Shown in pieces: positions 45,374 to 53,513 of a DNA stretch of 64,000 nt (position 1 is the first letter of the stretch; each line of letters opens with the position of its first letter). A program made the translations under genes and the position numbers. The stretch covers positions 3,888,001 through 3,952,000 of the forward strand of contig NZ_CP044125.1 of the NCBI RefSeq assembly GCF_016864575.1, read 5' to 3'. Under the pieces are notes generated by a model that was not told the DNA's origin, did no database searches, and saw only the letters and a list, made by a program, of their open reading frames with translations. This DNA comes from Rhizobium sp. BG4 (lineage in GTDB: Bacteria > Pseudomonadota > Alphaproteobacteria > Rhizobiales > Rhizobiaceae).

Positions 45374-45418
45374 TTGACAATATCAATTGCCGCCCCCATG
45401 TTACATGTAACAAGGAGG
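45374..45418 (+). promoter_or_regulatory. Promoter, palindromic operator and ribosome site of the toxin-antitoxin pair
   Basis: TTGACA (45374-45379) is followed after 17 bases by CATGTT (45397-45402). The perfect 14-base palindrome TGTTACATGTAACA (45399-45412) overlaps the -10, and AAGGAGG (45412-45418) follows directly. A repressor bound to the palindrome would block both polymerase and the ribosome-site region, the usual autoregulation of such modules. Confidence 0.75.
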
Positions 45419-45423
45419 CGGCA

Positions 45424-45645
45424 ATGTCGTCTAATGTCAGCGCTCGCGTGAAAAAGAGACGGGACAACCTCAGGGCTGCTGGTCTAAGGCCGGTGCAGAT
45501 CTGGGTTCCCGATACCCGCCGCCCGGGATTTCTCGACGAATGCCGCCGCCAATCGGCGGTCGTTGCCAAGGCTGATGCCGATGACGCCGGCCTCCATGGG
45601 TTCATGGAAGAGGCGCTGGCGGACCTGGATCCCGCCGAAGAATGA
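45424..45645 (+). CDS. MazE-like antitoxin (DUF3018 type)
   Basis: A 73-residue protein, SARVKKRRDNLRAAGLRPVQ being its basic, probably DNA-binding start and the acidic C-terminal half (DADDAGLHGFMEEALADLDPAEE) the part expected to cap the toxin. DUF3018 proteins are found as antitoxins with MazF-like partners. Its stop overlaps the toxin ATG by 4 bases. It likely represses its own promoter through the palindrome at 45399-45412. Confidence 0.83.
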   Translation: MSSNVSARVKKRRDNLRAAGLRPVQIWVPDTRRPGFLDECRRQSAVVAKADADDAGLHGFMEEALADLDPAEE

Positions 45646-45965
45646 GACGTGGCGATCTGGTGACCGTCGCACTCTCGGGCGACTTCGGCAAACCGCGCCC
45701 GGCGCTTATCATCCAATCCGACAATTTCGATGCGACCGATACCGTGACGCTGCTGCTGATTTCGGGAACGCTTGTTGACGCACCGCTCCTGAGGCTGACG
45801 ATCGATCCGGATGCGGAAAATGGCCTGCGGAAGCCGTCACAGATCATGATCGACAAAGCGATGACTGTCAGACGCGATCGCATCGGCCAGCATGTCGGCC
45901 GGGTGAGCGACGAGGCGATGATATCGGTCACCCGTTCACTTGCGCTGTTTCTCGGCATTGCATGA
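45642..45965 (+). CDS. MazF/PemK-family endoribonuclease toxin
   Basis: A 107-residue MazF-fold protein: RRGDLVTVAL start, KPRPALIIQSD (family core), TVTLLLISGT, and KPSQIMIDKAMTVRRDRIGQHVGRV. The RGD and K-PRPALI elements and the buried Thr/Ser are those of active mRNA interferases. It would cleave mRNA at a short motif when freed from its antitoxin. Coupled by a 4-base overlap with the antitoxin. Confidence 0.87.
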   Translation: MRRGDLVTVALSGDFGKPRPALIIQSDNFDATDTVTLLLISGTLVDAPLLRLTIDPDAENGLRKPSQIMIDKAMTVRRDRIGQHVGRVSDEAMISVTRSLALFLGIA

Positions 45966-46001
45966 CTGGCTGCCTGGTCCTGTCGCGCTAGTTTGCCTCG
46001 C

Positions 46002-46472
46002 ATGAAATCTCCCCGCACCACGACCGTCTCCCGCGTCATCCATGCGCCTCCCGCCGCTATTTACGCGGCGTTTCTCGACGCTGATGCCGTCGCGACCTGG
46101 TTGCCTCCCGGTGACATGCGTGGCGTCGTCCATGCCTTCGAGGGACGGGAAGGCGGGGCGTTCAGCATGTCGCTGATCTATGCCGACGATGAGAGCGAGA
46201 TGACCGGCAAGACGTCGGAGAAAACGGACCGCTTCTCCGGGCGGTTCGCCAGGCTTGTTCCGGATACGCTCGTCGTGTGGGCGACGACCTTCGACAGTGC
46301 CGATGCCGATTTCGCCGGTGAGATGATCGTCAGCACACATTTGCTTGTAGCCGACCACGGCACGGAAGTGACGATGGTGACGGAGAACATTCCGCCGGGT
46401 ATCCGTCTCGAAGACAACGAGATGGGCTGCCGGGAGGCGCTGCAGCAGCTCGCCGACTATCTGGGCGGCTGA
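46002..46472 (+). CDS. SRPBCC-family protein (AHSA1-like)
   Basis: A 156-residue protein of the START-like Activator of Hsp90 ATPase/SRPBCC family: VSRVIHAPPAAIYAAFLDADAVATWLPP at the N-terminus, GGAFSMSLIY in the middle and the C-terminal GCREALQQLADYL helix. The family holds hydrophobic ligands; its role is unknown. The ATG at 46002 is 37 bases past the toxin stop, and a weak TTG at 45993 lies in frame. Confidence 0.85.
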   Translation: MKSPRTTTVSRVIHAPPAAIYAAFLDADAVATWLPPGDMRGVVHAFEGREGGAFSMSLIYADDESEMTGKTSEKTDRFSGRFARLVPDTLVVWATTFDSADADFAGEMIVSTHLLVADHGTEVTMVTENIPPGIRLEDNEMGCREALQQLADYLGG

Positions 46473-46693
46473 CGGGAGGATTTCGGCCTGCGGACGTGGA
46501 GGGGTTCACAGACGCAGCCGGAGATGGTAGAAACTTGAGTATCCGCCGGGCCTTCCCGGCTCGAAGCGACCCATGGGGAGATCGTTTGATGAAAACCAAC
46601 GGCACCGGAAACAACCGCTGAACAGCGTTGCCGTTTGGGCTGCCTGTTCGGTCCATCATCAAATGACATCATCCTGCCCCATGGAGGGCCTTC

Positions 46694-48532
46694 ATGTTTC
46701 GTCGCTTCGAAGAGCTGACCGATCCTTTCCAATCCCATGCCGATGATACGCCGCCCTATCGCGTCTGGCCGTTCATCTTCTCCACGCTGAATCCGCTCCG
46801 CGGCACCGTTGCCGCAAGCCTGGCGCTGACCGCAATTGGCGCCGTCCTCGAAGTATGGCTGATCGGCTATTCCGGCCGTCTGGTCGATACATTGGCGGCC
46901 ATCCGCCCAGACGAACTCTGGGAGCGCCACGGCAGCGAACTGACGTTCGCCGCCTTCCTGCTGCTCGTTGTCCGCCCGGGCACGGCAGTGCTCAACGAGG
47001 GGCTCGACGATATCGTCTTCCGGCCGAACGCGGTGGCGATGATCCGCTGGCGGGCGCTGCGCCATGTCAAACGGCAGTCCGTCGGATGGTTCCAGAACGA
47101 TTTCTCCGGGCGCATCGCCTGGCGCGTTCAGGAACTTGGGAATAGCGCCACCGGTGTGGCGTATTCCGTCATTCACACGATCACCTATGTCGCGATCTAT
47201 ATCGCCGGTTCTTTCCTGCTGACGGCGTCGGTCGATCTCAGGCTGGTCATTCCGATGCTCATCTGGGTCGCGCTCTATTTCGCGCTGATGGCCTATATCA
47301 TCCCACGCGTCAGGGAGGCGTCGCAGCGTTTCCAGGAGGCCGATTCGGCGCTGTCGGGCATGCTGGTCGACACATTCTCGAATATCGACACGATCAAGCT
47401 CTTTTCGCGGGATCAGGACGAGGATCGGGACAGCAGGCGCCATCTCGACATCACCCGGCGTACCTTCATCCGGTCGCAGGTGCTTGAGGTCACCGTCAAC
47501 AGCAGCATGGTGTTTCTGAGCAGCCTGCTGATGGTCAGCCTCATCGGCTATTCGATCCTGCTGTGGCAGGCGGGAAGCGCGCCGCTCGGGATGGTCGCCG
47601 CCGCTATTGCTCTCGGCTTCCGCATCACCGCCATGGCCGAATGGCTGCTGGATGCGGTGGCGTCGCTGTTCAACCATATGGGTGCGGCGCGCGACCAGCT
47701 CAGCACAATCGCTCAACCTGTCGACATTCCCGATGCACCTGATGCCAAGGAGTTGCGGCTCGATGGCGGGACGCTGCGCTTCGAAAACGTCAGCCATCAC
47801 TATGGCAAGGGGCAGGGCGGTCTCGACCGTGTCAGCCTGCATGTCGCCGCCGGGGAGAGGGTTGGGCTTGTCGGCCGCTCGGGTGCGGGAAAATCGACGC
47901 TCGTCAATCTGGCACTGCGCTTCTTCGAGGCGGAGAGCGGGCTGATCACCGTCGATGGCCAGGATATCCGATCGGTGACACAGGAGAGCCTGCGCGGGTG
48001 CTTCAGCATGGTGGCGCAGAATGCGGCGCTGCTGCACCGTTCGGTGCGCGACAACATCGCCTACGGACGCGAGGACCTGCCGCAGGCGATGATCGAGGCG
48101 GCGGCAGCAAAGGCGCATGCCGACGGTTTCATTCCCGGCCTGCGCGATCAGCAGAGCCGCAGCGGCTATGATGCCCATGTCGGCGAGCGTGGGGTGAAAC
48201 TTTCGGGCGGCCAACGCCAGCGCATCGCGCTCGCCCGCGCCATCCTGAAGAATGCTCCCATCCTTATACTGGACGAAGCGACTTCGGCGCTCGATTCCGA
48301 AGTCGAGGCGGCAATCCAGGACACGCTCTACGATTTCATGGACGGCAAGACGGTGATCGCCATCGCGCACCGGTTGTCGACGATCGCCCGCATGGACCGG
48401 ATCGTCGTCCTAGATAGGGGCCGGATTGCCGAGGAAGGCCGTCATCAGGACCTGCTGGCGCGAGGCGGCATCTATCACCGGCTCTGGTCGCGCCAGTCCG
48501 GCGGCTTTCTCGGGGTCGATTCCGGAGATTGA
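46694..48532 (+). CDS. ABC exporter, fused permease and ATPase
   Basis: A 612-residue half-transporter with six membrane helices (about residues 30-330) and an ATPase domain (about 355-600): Walker A VGRSGAGKST, Q-loop AQNAAL, signature LSGGQRQRIALARA, Walker B ILILDEATSALD, H-loop AHRLST. It probably works as a homodimer exporting lipid, peptide or drug; substrate unknown. GGAGGG precedes the ATG. It ends at a bidirectional terminator shared with the convergent citrate synthase gene. Confidence 0.93.
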   Translation: MFRRFEELTDPFQSHADDTPPYRVWPFIFSTLNPLRGTVAASLALTAIGAVLEVWLIGYSGRLVDTLAAIRPDELWERHGSELTFAAFLLLVVRPGTAVLNEGLDDIVFRPNAVAMIRWRALRHVKRQSVGWFQNDFSGRIAWRVQELGNSATGVAYSVIHTITYVAIYIAGSFLLTASVDLRLVIPMLIWVALYFALMAYIIPRVREASQRFQEADSALSGMLVDTFSNIDTIKLFSRDQDEDRDSRRHLDITRRTFIRSQVLEVTVNSSMVFLSSLLMVSLIGYSILLWQAGSAPLGMVAAAIALGFRITAMAEWLLDAVASLFNHMGAARDQLSTIAQPVDIPDAPDAKELRLDGGTLRFENVSHHYGKGQGGLDRVSLHVAAGERVGLVGRSGAGKSTLVNLALRFFEAESGLITVDGQDIRSVTQESLRGCFSMVAQNAALLHRSVRDNIAYGREDLPQAMIEAAAAKAHADGFIPGLRDQQSRSGYDAHVGERGVKLSGGQRQRIALARAILKNAPILILDEATSALDSEVEAAIQDTLYDFMDGKTVIAIAHRLSTIARMDRIVVLDRGRIAEEGRHQDLLARGGIYHRLWSRQSGGFLGVDSGD

Positions 48533-48538
48533 GAAAAG

Positions 48539-48564
48539 GCCCGGCGCCGGAGCGCCGGGCTTTT
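48539..48564. terminator. Bidirectional terminator between the ABC exporter and citrate synthase genes
   Basis: GCCCGGCGC (48539-48547) pairs with GCGCCGGGC (48552-48560) over a CGGA loop, with AAAA to the left and TTTT to the right, so it can work from both strands. Confidence 0.9.
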
Positions 48565-48567
48565 GCG

Positions 48568-49656
48568 TCAGGCGGCTTTCGGCAGCGGGCCGACATAGAC
48601 CGAGCGCGGGCGGATCAGCCGGCCGCGCAGCGCCTGTTCACGGGCGTGGGCGATCCAGCCGACGGTGCGGCCGATGGCGAAAACGCCGGTGAAGGCTTCG
48701 CGCGGGAAGCCCAGCGTTTCCAGCAGCAGCGCCGTGTAGAACTCGACATTCACATCGAGCGGCCGGTCGGGCTTGCGCTCTCTCAGGATCGAGATCGCCG
48801 CGGCCTCGACGGCCTCGGCAAGCGCCACACGGTCGGCATCCACCTGACCTGTCGCCGTCAGCGGCTTCAGGGCGCCCTTCAAGGCGTCGGCGCGCGGATC
48901 GCGGACGCGGTAGATGCGGTGGCCGAAGCCCATCAGCCGCTCGCCGCGATCGAGCGCGTCGCCAAGCCATGTCTCAGCCTTGGCGGGCGTTCCGATCGCA
49001 TCCAGCATGTCGAGAACCGGGCCGGGCGCACCGCCATGCAACGGGCCCTTGAGGGCGCTGACTGCGGCCAGCACCGATGACGTCAGTCCGGCCTGGGTGG
49101 AGGCGATGACGCGGGCCGCGAAGGTGGAGGCGTTCAGGCCATGATCGGAAATCGTCACGAGATAGGCGTCGAGTGCCGCGGTCTGCTCGCGGCTCGGCTG
49201 GCGTCCCGTCAGCATCTTCAGAATGTCTGCCGACTGCGACAGGGTGGCGTCAGGCTCGATCGGACGATTTCCCTGCTGGAGCCGCAATACGGCAGGCAGG
49301 AAGACGGCGGGGGCGGACATCAGGCGGATGGCGGTATCGACGCCATCGCCATCCTGCAGGCGGGCGAGGAGGGCTCTCACGGCATCGACGGGCGGCAGTG
49401 CGAGGATCTGATTGTCGGCGGCGGCGACATGCGCGAAGACCTCTTTACGGGCCAGACCAAGGCGCTGCCGAAGCTCTTCTTCGGTGAGTGCCTCCGGCAT
49501 CATGCCATCGAGCAACAGCGTCGCCGTGCTCTCATAGGTGCTGTTCGCCACGAGGTCATCCAGCGATACGCCGCGGATGATCAGCCGGCCGGCTTCGCCA
49601 TCGACATCCGACAGCTGGGTTTCGGCGGCAATGACGTCTTCAAGACCATTCTTCAT
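48568..49656 (-). CDS. Citrate synthase-family protein (citrate or 2-methylcitrate synthase)
   Basis: A 362-residue short-type citrate synthase. It starts MKNGLEDVIAAETQLSDVDG and LIIRGVSLDDL, and the catalytic residues are in LHGGAPG (His), GFGHRIYRVRDPR (His) and VNVEFYTALLL (where Asp is usual, here the acid Glu follows Asn). The short-chain form resembles 2-methylcitrate synthases and paralogues beside the main gltA. It condenses oxaloacetate with acetyl- or propionyl-CoA. AAAGGAG lies ahead of the ATG. It is divergent from the next citrate synthase gene. Confidence 0.87.
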   Translation of the reverse strand: MKNGLEDVIAAETQLSDVDGEAGRLIIRGVSLDDLVANSTYESTATLLLDGMMPEALTEEELRQRLGLARKEVFAHVAAADNQILALPPVDAVRALLARLQDGDGVDTAIRLMSAPAVFLPAVLRLQQGNRPIEPDATLSQSADILKMLTGRQPSREQTAALDAYLVTISDHGLNASTFAARVIASTQAGLTSSVLAAVSALKGPLHGGAPGPVLDMLDAIGTPAKAETWLGDALDRGERLMGFGHRIYRVRDPRADALKGALKPLTATGQVDADRVALAEAVEAAAISILRERKPDRPLDVNVEFYTALLLETLGFPREAFTGVFAIGRTVGWIAHAREQALRGRLIRPRSVYVGPLPKAA

Positions 49657-49699
49657 CGGTGTTTCTCCTTTACCGGAGTAAAGATCGAGCCTAGATTAG

Positions 49700-49728
49700 T
49701 TGACGTCAATCTTGACGTAATTGATCAA
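49700..49728. promoter_or_regulatory. Tandem palindromes between the divergent citrate-synthase genes
   Basis: TTGACGTCAA (49700-49709) is a perfect palindrome. TTGACGTAA (49712-49720) is a second copy of its left arm, and TTGATCAA (49721-49728) a further palindrome. All lie within the 84-base divergent promoter region. The HTH domain of the neighbouring protein is an obvious candidate to bind them. Confidence 0.5.
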
Positions 49729-49740
49729 TGTGAGGCCTCC

Positions 49741-50877
49741 ATGTCCTGGCTCTCCGCCGATGAGGCGCTGGCGCGTCTCGGCACCAAGCCGCAGACGCTT
49801 TACGCCAATGTCAGCCGTGGCCGTATTCGCGCCAAGCCGGATCCCGCCGATCCGCGCCGCAGCCTCTATCATACCGCCGATGTTGCCCGGCTCGCCGAGC
49901 GGCATGCCGGCCGGCGCAAGAGCGAGGCGGTGGCAGCCGAGGCGATCCAGTGGGGAGACCCGGTTCTGCCCTCGGCGCTCTCGACGATTGCCGACGGCAG
50001 GCTCTACTATCGCGGCCGCGATGCCGCAGCACTTTCGGCGTCGGCGACACTGGAAACGGCCGCGGCACTTCTCTGGGACATGCCGGGCGTGACGCTCCCG
50101 GCGGCGGCCGCCATGGAGAGGATACCCTCGATCGGTGATGCATTCGGCGCGCTTGCCGCACGGGTGACGCATGATCTGCCGAGCCTTGGCCGCTCGCGGG
50201 CTGTATTGCGCAATGAGGCTATCTCGGTCTTTGCAACAGTCAGCGCCGCGCTGGCGCCCGGTAGGGGCAATTTCACGCACGAAAAGCTCGCCGATGCCTG
50301 GGGAGTCCCGGAGGCCGCAGACTGCCTGCGGCGCGCCATGGTGCTGCTTGCCGATCACGAATTGAACGCGTCCACCTTTGCCGCCCGTGTCGCAGCCTCA
50401 TCGGGTGCGGCGCTTTCCGCGGCAGTTCTCTCCGGTCTTTCGGCACTGACGGGTCCGCTGCATGGCGGCGCCTGGCAGGGTGTTGCCGGGCTCGCGGCGC
50501 TGGCGACACCAATTGGTGCCGAGGCGGCCGTGCGCCGAACCTTGTCTCAGGGGCATGCGCTTCCCGCCTTCGGGCATCCGCTGTACCCGGATGGTGACAT
50601 TCGCGCTTCCGAGCTCTTTGCGCATTTCGAACTGCCGCCGGTGTTCCGCGAATTGCGCCAGGCCGGTGAGGCGATGACCGGCGAGCAGGCCAATGTCGAC
50701 TTCGCGCTGACGGCAATGGCGGCGAGCTTCGGCCTGCCGCAGGATGCGCCGATGGTGATGTTTGCGCTGGCGCGCACCTGCGGCTGGCTTGCGCATGCGA
50801 TGGAGCAGGTCGAGGGAGGCCATCTCATCCGCCCCCGGGCGCGTTATTGCGGCCCGCCGCTTGCCGTCATCGGCTGA
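49741..50877 (+). CDS. Citrate synthase-family protein with N-terminal helix-turn-helix domain
   Basis: A 378-residue fusion. Residues 1-50 form an excisionase/MerR-like DNA-binding helix-turn-helix (LSADEALARLGTKPQTLYANVSRGRI, then RSLYHTADVARLAE). Residues 70-370 are a citrate synthase fold with LHGGAWQG, AFGHPLYPDGD and ANVDFALTAM in the catalytic positions. It could be an enzyme, a metabolite-sensing regulator, or both. GAGG precedes the ATG at 49741. Tandem palindromes lie just upstream, and the divergent neighbour is a paralogous citrate synthase. Confidence 0.88.
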   Translation: MSWLSADEALARLGTKPQTLYANVSRGRIRAKPDPADPRRSLYHTADVARLAERHAGRRKSEAVAAEAIQWGDPVLPSALSTIADGRLYYRGRDAAALSASATLETAAALLWDMPGVTLPAAAAMERIPSIGDAFGALAARVTHDLPSLGRSRAVLRNEAISVFATVSAALAPGRGNFTHEKLADAWGVPEAADCLRRAMVLLADHELNASTFAARVAASSGAALSAAVLSGLSALTGPLHGGAWQGVAGLAALATPIGAEAAVRRTLSQGHALPAFGHPLYPDGDIRASELFAHFELPPVFRELRQAGEAMTGEQANVDFALTAMAASFGLPQDAPMVMFALARTCGWLAHAMEQVEGGHLIRPRARYCGPPLAVIG

Positions 50878-51012
50878 CGCTTGCCAGGGCAGCCGCTTTT
50901 CTGCATACGGGATCAAGCTTTTGTTTTATGATGGCGAACCGGGAAACGGACCAGTCGCACGGCACCTGTGTATGGCGCGGTGCGGCGGGTCCCAGTAATG
51001 TGGGGACGGATC

Positions 51013-51534
51013 ATGGGCGTGGTTTCAGCAATCCTTCGCGGTTCCGCCGCGGCGTGCATCCTGCTTGCTCTGCCCGGCGCGGTGATGGCGCAGACCAGTG
51101 GCTGTGCGCTGCAGAATGGTGATGGCGGCCGCCGCATCCTGCGCTGCCCGGGCGGCGTTACTGTGACGGCAGAAGCCGGTGCCAGCTTCACGCTCCACGA
51201 CCGCAATGGTGACGGCAGCCCCGACAGCGCATCACTCCGCCGCAAGGCCATTCTCGTCGATGTCGACAGCAGCCGGCATAGCGGTGGTTTCCAGGTGGTG
51301 ACACCGCAGGCGATCGCCGCCGTGCGCGGCACGCAATGGGCGGTCGATGTCGGCGGTGGGCAGACTTCGGTGCTCGTCGTTCGCGGCGCTGTCGGTGTGC
51401 GCCGCCCGCAGGGCGATCCCGTGGTACTGCGGCCGGGCGAGGGCGTCGATGTCCACAGCGGCGCGGCGCCGCTCGAGGTGCGCCGCTGGCCGGGTCCTCG
51501 CGCTGCCGCACTCCTTGCCCGCCTCGGTCAGTAG
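51013..51534 (+). CDS. Periplasmic FecR-domain protein
   Basis: A 173-residue protein with a signal peptide (residues 1-26, ending GAVMAQ) and a FecR-like beta domain (about 65-150): GGFQVVTPQAIAAVRGTQWAVDVGGGQTSVLVVRGAV and LRPGEGVDV. Two cysteines near the mature N-terminus may pair. FecR domains sense or relay signals across the envelope. It lies 6 bases before the CHASE2 adenylate cyclase gene, so the two probably work together. The start at 51013 follows GGGGACGG; an ATG at 50998 is possible. Confidence 0.85.
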   Translation: MGVVSAILRGSAAACILLALPGAVMAQTSGCALQNGDGGRRILRCPGGVTVTAEAGASFTLHDRNGDGSPDSASLRRKAILVDVDSSRHSGGFQVVTPQAIAAVRGTQWAVDVGGGQTSVLVVRGAVGVRRPQGDPVVLRPGEGVDVHSGAAPLEVRRWPGPRAAALLARLGQ

Positions 51535-51540
51535 CAACCG

Positions 51541-53403
51541 ATGCCGCGCCAGTCTGTTCTCGTCACGGCCGCATTGCTTGCCGCGGCACTCTGGGGAGCG
51601 TTCCTCGGGTCGCTACAGCTTTCCGGCGGCGCCTCGTTTCTCGATCGCCCCGAAGCGATCCTCACCGATCTGAAGAGCACGCTGATCGGGGCTCGAAGGC
51701 CGCCACCGGTCGCAACGATCGCGGCAATCGACGACCGGACCGCCGCCGAGCACGGCTATCCGCTTGACCGGGCGACGCTGGCGCAGGCCGTGACCGAGAT
51801 CGCGGCGCTGAAGCCGAAGGTCATCGCGCTCGATCTGCTGTTCGTCGATCCCGGCAGCGAGGCGGGCGACAGCGCGCTGACCACGGCGCTGCGTCTCGTA
51901 CCCTCGGTCATTGCCGGCGCCGCGGTCTTTCCGCAGAGTGCCCAGACCGTCGTCAGCGAGGCCAATGATCCGTTGGCGGCGATCCCGGTGGCCCAAAGCC
52001 TGCTTCTGCCGCAGAAGCGCTTTGCGGATGTGGCGGCGACAGGGATCGTCAACGTCGCGACCGACCAGACCGGCGTACCACGTTTCATTCCGCTGCTGTC
52101 GCGCGGCGAGGGGCGAGTCGATGCGTCCTTCCCCCTCAGGACTGCATCCCTGGCCGTCGGGCACGACCCGGCTTTCCAGCCGGGTGCCATTTCCTTCACC
52201 GAGACCCGGATCCCGACCGATACAGGCCAGCGCCTGCCGCTGACCTTCTACGGCCCGCGCAGCACGATCCCGACGGTCAGCATCGCCGATGCGCTGGACG
52301 GCAAGCTCAGCGGGCAGGAGATTACCGACAAGGTGGTGGTGATCGGCGCGACGGTCACCGGCGGCGGCGATGTCTTCCCGACGCCGTTCGATCCGGTTCT
52401 GCCGGGTGTCGAGGTGATGTCCACGGCGATCACGCATCTTGTGGCCGGCGACAGCATCATCCGCGATCACAATATCCGGCGGCTCGATGCAACCATCGCC
52501 GTGCTGCTGCCGCTGGCGGTCATCGGTTTGCTTGCCTGGCGCCGCAGTCTGATCGGCTTCGTGCTGATTGCGCTCTTGTTTGTCACCTGGGCGATGATCA
52601 ATGTCGCAGCCTTCCGGCAGGGATACTGGCTGAGCGCAGCGCTGCCGATTGCTGCGGCGCTGCCTCCGGCGCTGATCTTCGGTGCGGTACAGCTTTTCGC
52701 CGATCGTAGCCGTGCCCGGCATTTTGCGGCGCAGAGCGAGCTGTTGCAGCGGATCGAAGCGCCCGGTCTTGGCGAATGGCTGGCGCGCGATCCCTCGTTC
52801 CTCTCTCAACCCGTCCGGCAGAACGCGGCCGTGATCTTCATCGACCTCTCGGGCTTTACCGGCATGAGCGAAGCCGTTGGCGCGGTTGCCGTGCGCGAAA
52901 TCCTGAGCGGCTTCTTCGAGCTCGTCGATGAGGAAGCACGGGCGCATGGCGGGGCGATCACCAGCTTCATGGGCGATGGCGCGATGATCCTGTTCGGATT
53001 GCCGGAGCCGCAGGCGGATGACGCGACGCGGGCGGCCGCCTGCGCGCTGGCGCTTGCCGAGCGCACGCGGACATGGCTCGCTGCCAATCCCGCCATTCCC
53101 GATGGCCGCAAGATCGGCTTCAAGATCGGGGTGCATTGCGGGCCGGTCGTTGCCTCACGTCTCGGCACCGGCAGTCGCCAGCAGATCACGGCGACGGGCG
53201 ATACCGTCAATGTCGCGAGCAGACTGATGGAGGTGGCCGCGAGCCGCGGCTCGGAGATCGCTTTCAGTGCCGCGTTGGTTCACGCAGCTTCTGCCGGTGG
53301 AACGCCACCGGCCGGCGGTGTGCTGGAGGGACCGTTCGAGACGCGGATCCGCGGCCGGGCCGGTGGTATCGAGGTCTGGTTGCGGCGCCAGCAGGCGGCA
53401 TGA
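51541..53403 (+). CDS. CHASE2-domain adenylate/guanylate cyclase
   Basis: A 620-residue class III cyclase. An N-terminal membrane helix leads to a periplasmic CHASE2 domain (about 30-300, with IDDRTAAEHGYPLDRATLAQ and LDLLFVDPG), then three membrane helices (about 315-395) and the cyclase domain (about 425-600). Metal-binding aspartates are in FIDLSGFTG (near residue 431) and MGDGAMILFG (near 477); GDTVNVASRL is also conserved. It makes cAMP (or less likely cGMP) in response to a periplasmic signal. The FecR-domain protein encoded just upstream is the likely partner. Confidence 0.92.
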   Translation: MPRQSVLVTAALLAAALWGAFLGSLQLSGGASFLDRPEAILTDLKSTLIGARRPPPVATIAAIDDRTAAEHGYPLDRATLAQAVTEIAALKPKVIALDLLFVDPGSEAGDSALTTALRLVPSVIAGAAVFPQSAQTVVSEANDPLAAIPVAQSLLLPQKRFADVAATGIVNVATDQTGVPRFIPLLSRGEGRVDASFPLRTASLAVGHDPAFQPGAISFTETRIPTDTGQRLPLTFYGPRSTIPTVSIADALDGKLSGQEITDKVVVIGATVTGGGDVFPTPFDPVLPGVEVMSTAITHLVAGDSIIRDHNIRRLDATIAVLLPLAVIGLLAWRRSLIGFVLIALLFVTWAMINVAAFRQGYWLSAALPIAAALPPALIFGAVQLFADRSRARHFAAQSELLQRIEAPGLGEWLARDPSFLSQPVRQNAAVIFIDLSGFTGMSEAVGAVAVREILSGFFELVDEEARAHGGAITSFMGDGAMILFGLPEPQADDATRAAACALALAERTRTWLAANPAIPDGRKIGFKIGVHCGPVVASRLGTGSRQQITATGDTVNVASRLMEVAASRGSEIAFSAALVHAASAGGTPPAGGVLEGPFETRIRGRAGGIEVWLRRQQAA

Positions 53404-53513
53404 TCTCGCACTTTGACTTTTTGCGCGCGAAGAGATAGGAACGCGCAACCGTCCGGCCGGGCTGATCCCGGCCAAGGCGCAGGTGCGCCTGAAAATTCCG
53501 AAAGACAGATCAC

